Below, in pieces: positions 61,905 to 64,000 of a stretch of DNA of 64,000 nt. This stretch comes from Myxococcales bacterium 68-20. Lineage in GTDB: Bacteria > Myxococcota_A > Polyangia > Polyangiales > Polyangiaceae. A program made the position numbers and the translations under genes. The notes under the pieces were generated by a model, which saw only the letters and a list, made by a program, of their open reading frames with translations, ran no database searches and was not told the DNA's origin. The number at the start of each line of letters is the position of its first letter. The stretch's first letter is position 1. Where the stretch lies: positions 434,001 to 498,000 of the forward strand of contig MKVQ01000048.1 of the NCBI GenBank assembly GCA_001899635.1, in the 5' to 3' direction.

Positions 61905-62708
61905 TCAGGAGCCGAGAAGCCCGAGCACGAAGGTGTGCATCGGGGCCGTCTCCGGGAGCGTCTGCCGGAGCGTCGGATTGAAGCGCAACAGCGTCAGCCC
62001 GACCATGATCACGAGCACCGCGAGCGGGACACCGGCGATCGCCATCGGCCGCCATCGACCGAGGAGGCGCGACGACGCGATCGTCGTGATGACCGCAAAC
62101 GCCAGCGCGTCGACGAGTGCCGCGGCGGTGTGCATGCCATCGGCGCGCGACGTCCGAACGCCGACGAGCATGATCCCGATGAACGCGCAGCCGGCAGCGA
62201 TGCCGATCCCGAGCTTCTGGAGGCTCGTGCCCCCGCGCGCGAGCACCGTCGTCACTCGGCGCGCGAAGAGGGCGACGACGACGCCGGTGACGACCGCAAA
62301 GATCGAGAACGTGACGCCGGCGAGCGCCTTGTGGTGCGTGGTCTTGCTGAGCAAGGCGCCGAACGTCGACAGCAGCCCGAGCTCGATCACGCACCACCAC
62401 AGGACGCCCATCGCGAACAGCGACGCGCGCTCGCCCGCGAGCAGCTGGACCCCGACGCGCGCGCGCCGGAGGACCGCAACCGCCGCGACCGCGAGCGGTG
62501 TGGAGAGCGCCGAGAGCACCAGCCACTGCTCGAGCGCGCGGGACGCGGAGCTCGCGTCGCCCATGCGAAGCGCCGCAGGGAGCGAGGACACGACTGCCGC
62601 CAGGACGCCGCCCGCGACGATGAAGCCGAGCCGCATCACGCTCGAAGAGCCGTCGCTCTCGGGCTCCGGCTCGCGTGCGAGGCTATGCAGCGGCGGCTGA
62701 ACGCTCAT
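61905..62708 (-). CDS. Polytopic membrane protein of unknown function
   Basis: A 267-residue protein with about seven hydrophobic helices (LGFIVAGGVLAAVVSSLPAA; WLVLSALSTPLAVAAVAVL; FAMGVLWWCVIELGLLSTF; FSIFAVVTGVVVALFARRV; and others). There is no recognised catalytic or transport motif; the layout is reminiscent of the membrane part of sulfatase-type enzymes, but no enzyme domain follows. Probably its own transcription unit. Confidence 0.75.
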   Translation of the reverse strand: MSVQPPLHSLAREPEPESDGSSSVMRLGFIVAGGVLAAVVSSLPAALRMGDASSASRALEQWLVLSALSTPLAVAAVAVLRRARVGVQLLAGERASLFAMGVLWWCVIELGLLSTFGALLSKTTHHKALAGVTFSIFAVVTGVVVALFARRVTTVLARGGTSLQKLGIGIAAGCAFIGIMLVGVRTSRADGMHTAAALVDALAFAVITTIASSRLLGRWRPMAIAGVPLAVLVIMVGLTLLRFNPTLRQTLPETAPMHTFVLGLLGS

Positions 62709-62872
62709 GGGGGCGGAGCACTATAGCGAACCGACGAGGCATCGCGTCCAGAACGCGTCAAATCGGTATGGTCGAGCCGCTCGAGCGGGCAAACGGCCCT
62801 GGCCGCGTCGAACGGATGAGCGCGACTAAGAGCGCGTTGCGCGTATGTGCCGCGAGCGAACCTGCACGCGGT

Positions 62873-64000
62873 TCAGAACGCGTCGATCGACGTCAGCGGG
62901 GGCATCTTCACGATCGCATCGACACGCGACGCCAGCCGCCCATCGGCATCGGCGAGGCCGAGCGCAACCGCATCCGTGACGGAAAGCCCGCCGTAGAGGA
63001 TGGCCGCGAGGCCGGCGCGCGTCGTCCAGAGAGCGCGCGGCTCCCGAACATCGACGCTCCCGCGCGGCGGCCCGACCTCGGCTCGCCCGTCCAGCACGCG
63101 AACCCCGACCGCGATGCCGTCGGGCTCGTCATCGTCGGAAGAGCGCACGACGACGTCGAAGGCACCATTCCCACCGTAGCCTCGCGCGACGATGGCCCGA
63201 GGGACGTCCTCGATCCTCACCATCGGCCCACCGACGATCTCGCCGAGGCCGTGCTCGACCGCATCGGTGCCGAAGCGCCGTCCGTCGGGGTCCACGAGCG
63301 CACGCTCGAGCGGGTCGGTCTCGGCGACCTCGAGGATGATCTCGGCGGCTTGATCGCGCATCCCTGCGAGCGCCCCGAGGAGTGCGCGGCGCGTCTCGTC
63401 GTCCTCGGCGACGAGCTCGTCGACCTCGACGAGCGTCTCGGCGTGGAACTGCTCCTGCGCGAGCGTGAACGCGACGTATCCCGTGGCCTTCGCGTTGCCC
63501 TGCCCCACACCCGGGCGCCGCCCCTCGCATACGAGCGTCATCCGTCGCTCGCGCGCGAGGAGCATCTCCCAGAAGCGCTTCGGCCTCGTGATCCATCCGC
63601 TCGCCCGCTCGGCCGCTCGCGCGTGGAGGCGCCGGATCGTCTTGTCGTCCCCTGGGCGCACGCCGCGAACGCGACCGCGAGCCAGCGCCCGCCACGCCCC
63701 GGGGACCGAGCGCGTATCGATCGCGAGGCGCTTGCGCGAAGACGTGGTCGCGTACCCGAGGCGCTCGTAAAAGCCGTGACGGAAAGCGTAGAGCATCGTC
63801 AGCGCGTCGCCCCTCCGGTCGGAGAGACCGTGGAGGTAGCTCATGAGCGCGGTGGCGATCCCCCGTCCCCGCGCCTCGGGCGCGATGCCGACCGAGGCGA
63901 TCCCGCCCACCTTCACGGCGACCCCGCCGAAAGAGGCCTGGAACGGGAAGAGGAATGCGTGCCCGACGACGGCCCCCGCGTCCTCGACCACGACGAGGTG
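62873..64000 (-). CDS. Eis-like GNAT acetyltransferase, cut by the window edge
   Basis: The last 375 residues of a protein whose N-terminus lies beyond the window; the reading frame continues to the edge. It has two GNAT modules and a C-terminal SCP2-like domain, the Eis family layout. The acetyl-CoA site is VGGIASVGIAPEARGRGIATAL, and the C-terminal segment LWTTRAGLAAILYGGLSVTDAVALGL matches the SCP2-like end. Eis enzymes acetylate aminoglycosides or amino groups of proteins; a distant myxobacterial member cannot be assigned a substrate. A GTG at 63991 is not the true start, because family members have about 60 more N-terminal residues. Confidence 0.85.
   Translation of the reverse strand, partial: HLVVVEDAGAVVGHAFLFPFQASFGGVAVKVGGIASVGIAPEARGRGIATALMSYLHGLSDRRGDALTMLYAFRHGFYERLGYATTSSRKRLAIDTRSVPGAWRALARGRVRGVRPGDDKTIRRLHARAAERASGWITRPKRFWEMLLARERRMTLVCEGRRPGVGQGNAKATGYVAFTLAQEQFHAETLVEVDELVAEDDETRRALLGALAGMRDQAAEIILEVAETDPLERALVDPDGRRFGTDAVEHGLGEIVGGPMVRIEDVPRAIVARGYGGNGAFDVVVRSSDDDEPDGIAVGVRVLDGRAEVGPPRGSVDVREPRALWTTRAGLAAILYGGLSVTDAVALGLADADGRLASRVDAIVKMPPLTSIDAF

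Overview
The window looks like a chromosomal segment of a myxobacterium (Myxococcota, probably Polyangia/Sorangiineae; the genus is inference). The signs are very high GC with a strong G/C bias at third codon positions, a MYXO-CTERM-type C-terminal tail, many lipoproteins with Gly/Asp/Ser-rich linkers, a Hanks-type kinase with a Pro-rich tail, an AgmX/PglI-type C-terminal domain, and a dnaA/origin-like region with degenerate DnaA boxes. No tRNA, rRNA, insertion sequence, prophage or CRISPR array was recognised.

Layout. 0-3.4 kb: the end of a surface-polysaccharide locus (partial GT4 glycosyltransferase, NodB-type deacetylase, MYXO-CTERM beta-helix protein). 3.9-7.9 kb: a partner-switching module (STAS antagonist and RsbW-like kinase, next to an FHA-GAF-PP2C phosphatase) and a lone receiver protein. 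8.1-9.8 kb: a small hypothetical gene, an array of ~43-bp palindromic repeats, and asd. 10.2-18.2 kb: large surface lipoproteins, including an esterase whose two fold halves are in swapped order, and a cyclophilin lipoprotein. 18.4-21.6 kb: a compact operon folE-SDR-LON domain-Rieske-spermidine-synthase-like. 21.7-23.6 kb: a pirin/LysR divergent pair followed by a decayed second copy of the folE 5' end. 23.6-26.2 kb: an M1-like peptidase with a C-terminal dockerin, translationally coupled to a cohesin-bearing lipoprotein. 26.3-35.6 kb: a YbaL-type antiporter with a possible leader peptide, a CPBP protease, and assorted lipoproteins.

35.1-38.6 kb: a tightly overlapped operon with MlaE-type and FtsX-type permeases but no adjacent ATPase. 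It is divergent from cysS, which is followed by fetAB and a pentahaem cytochrome lipoprotein. 43.8-48.3 kb: a seven-repeat propeller lipoprotein, a helically phased array of palindromes immediately 3' of dnaA, dnaA, and a candidate origin. 48.3-54.9 kb: an outer-membrane barrel protein, a MiaE-led operon of three overlapping genes, a 4HBT thioesterase and a Ser/Thr kinase. 55-64 kb: a 990-residue secreted protein with carboxypeptidase-regulatory-like repeats and a PDZ domain, a VWA lipoprotein, an MA-type peptidase, membrane proteins and an Eis-like acetyltransferase that runs off the end.

The strongest candidates for something undescribed are the cohesin/dockerin peptidase pair, which would tether a protease to the cell surface by a cellulosome-type interaction; the two intergenic arrays of ~42-43-bp repeats with palindromic cores; and the circularly permuted esterase lipoprotein.
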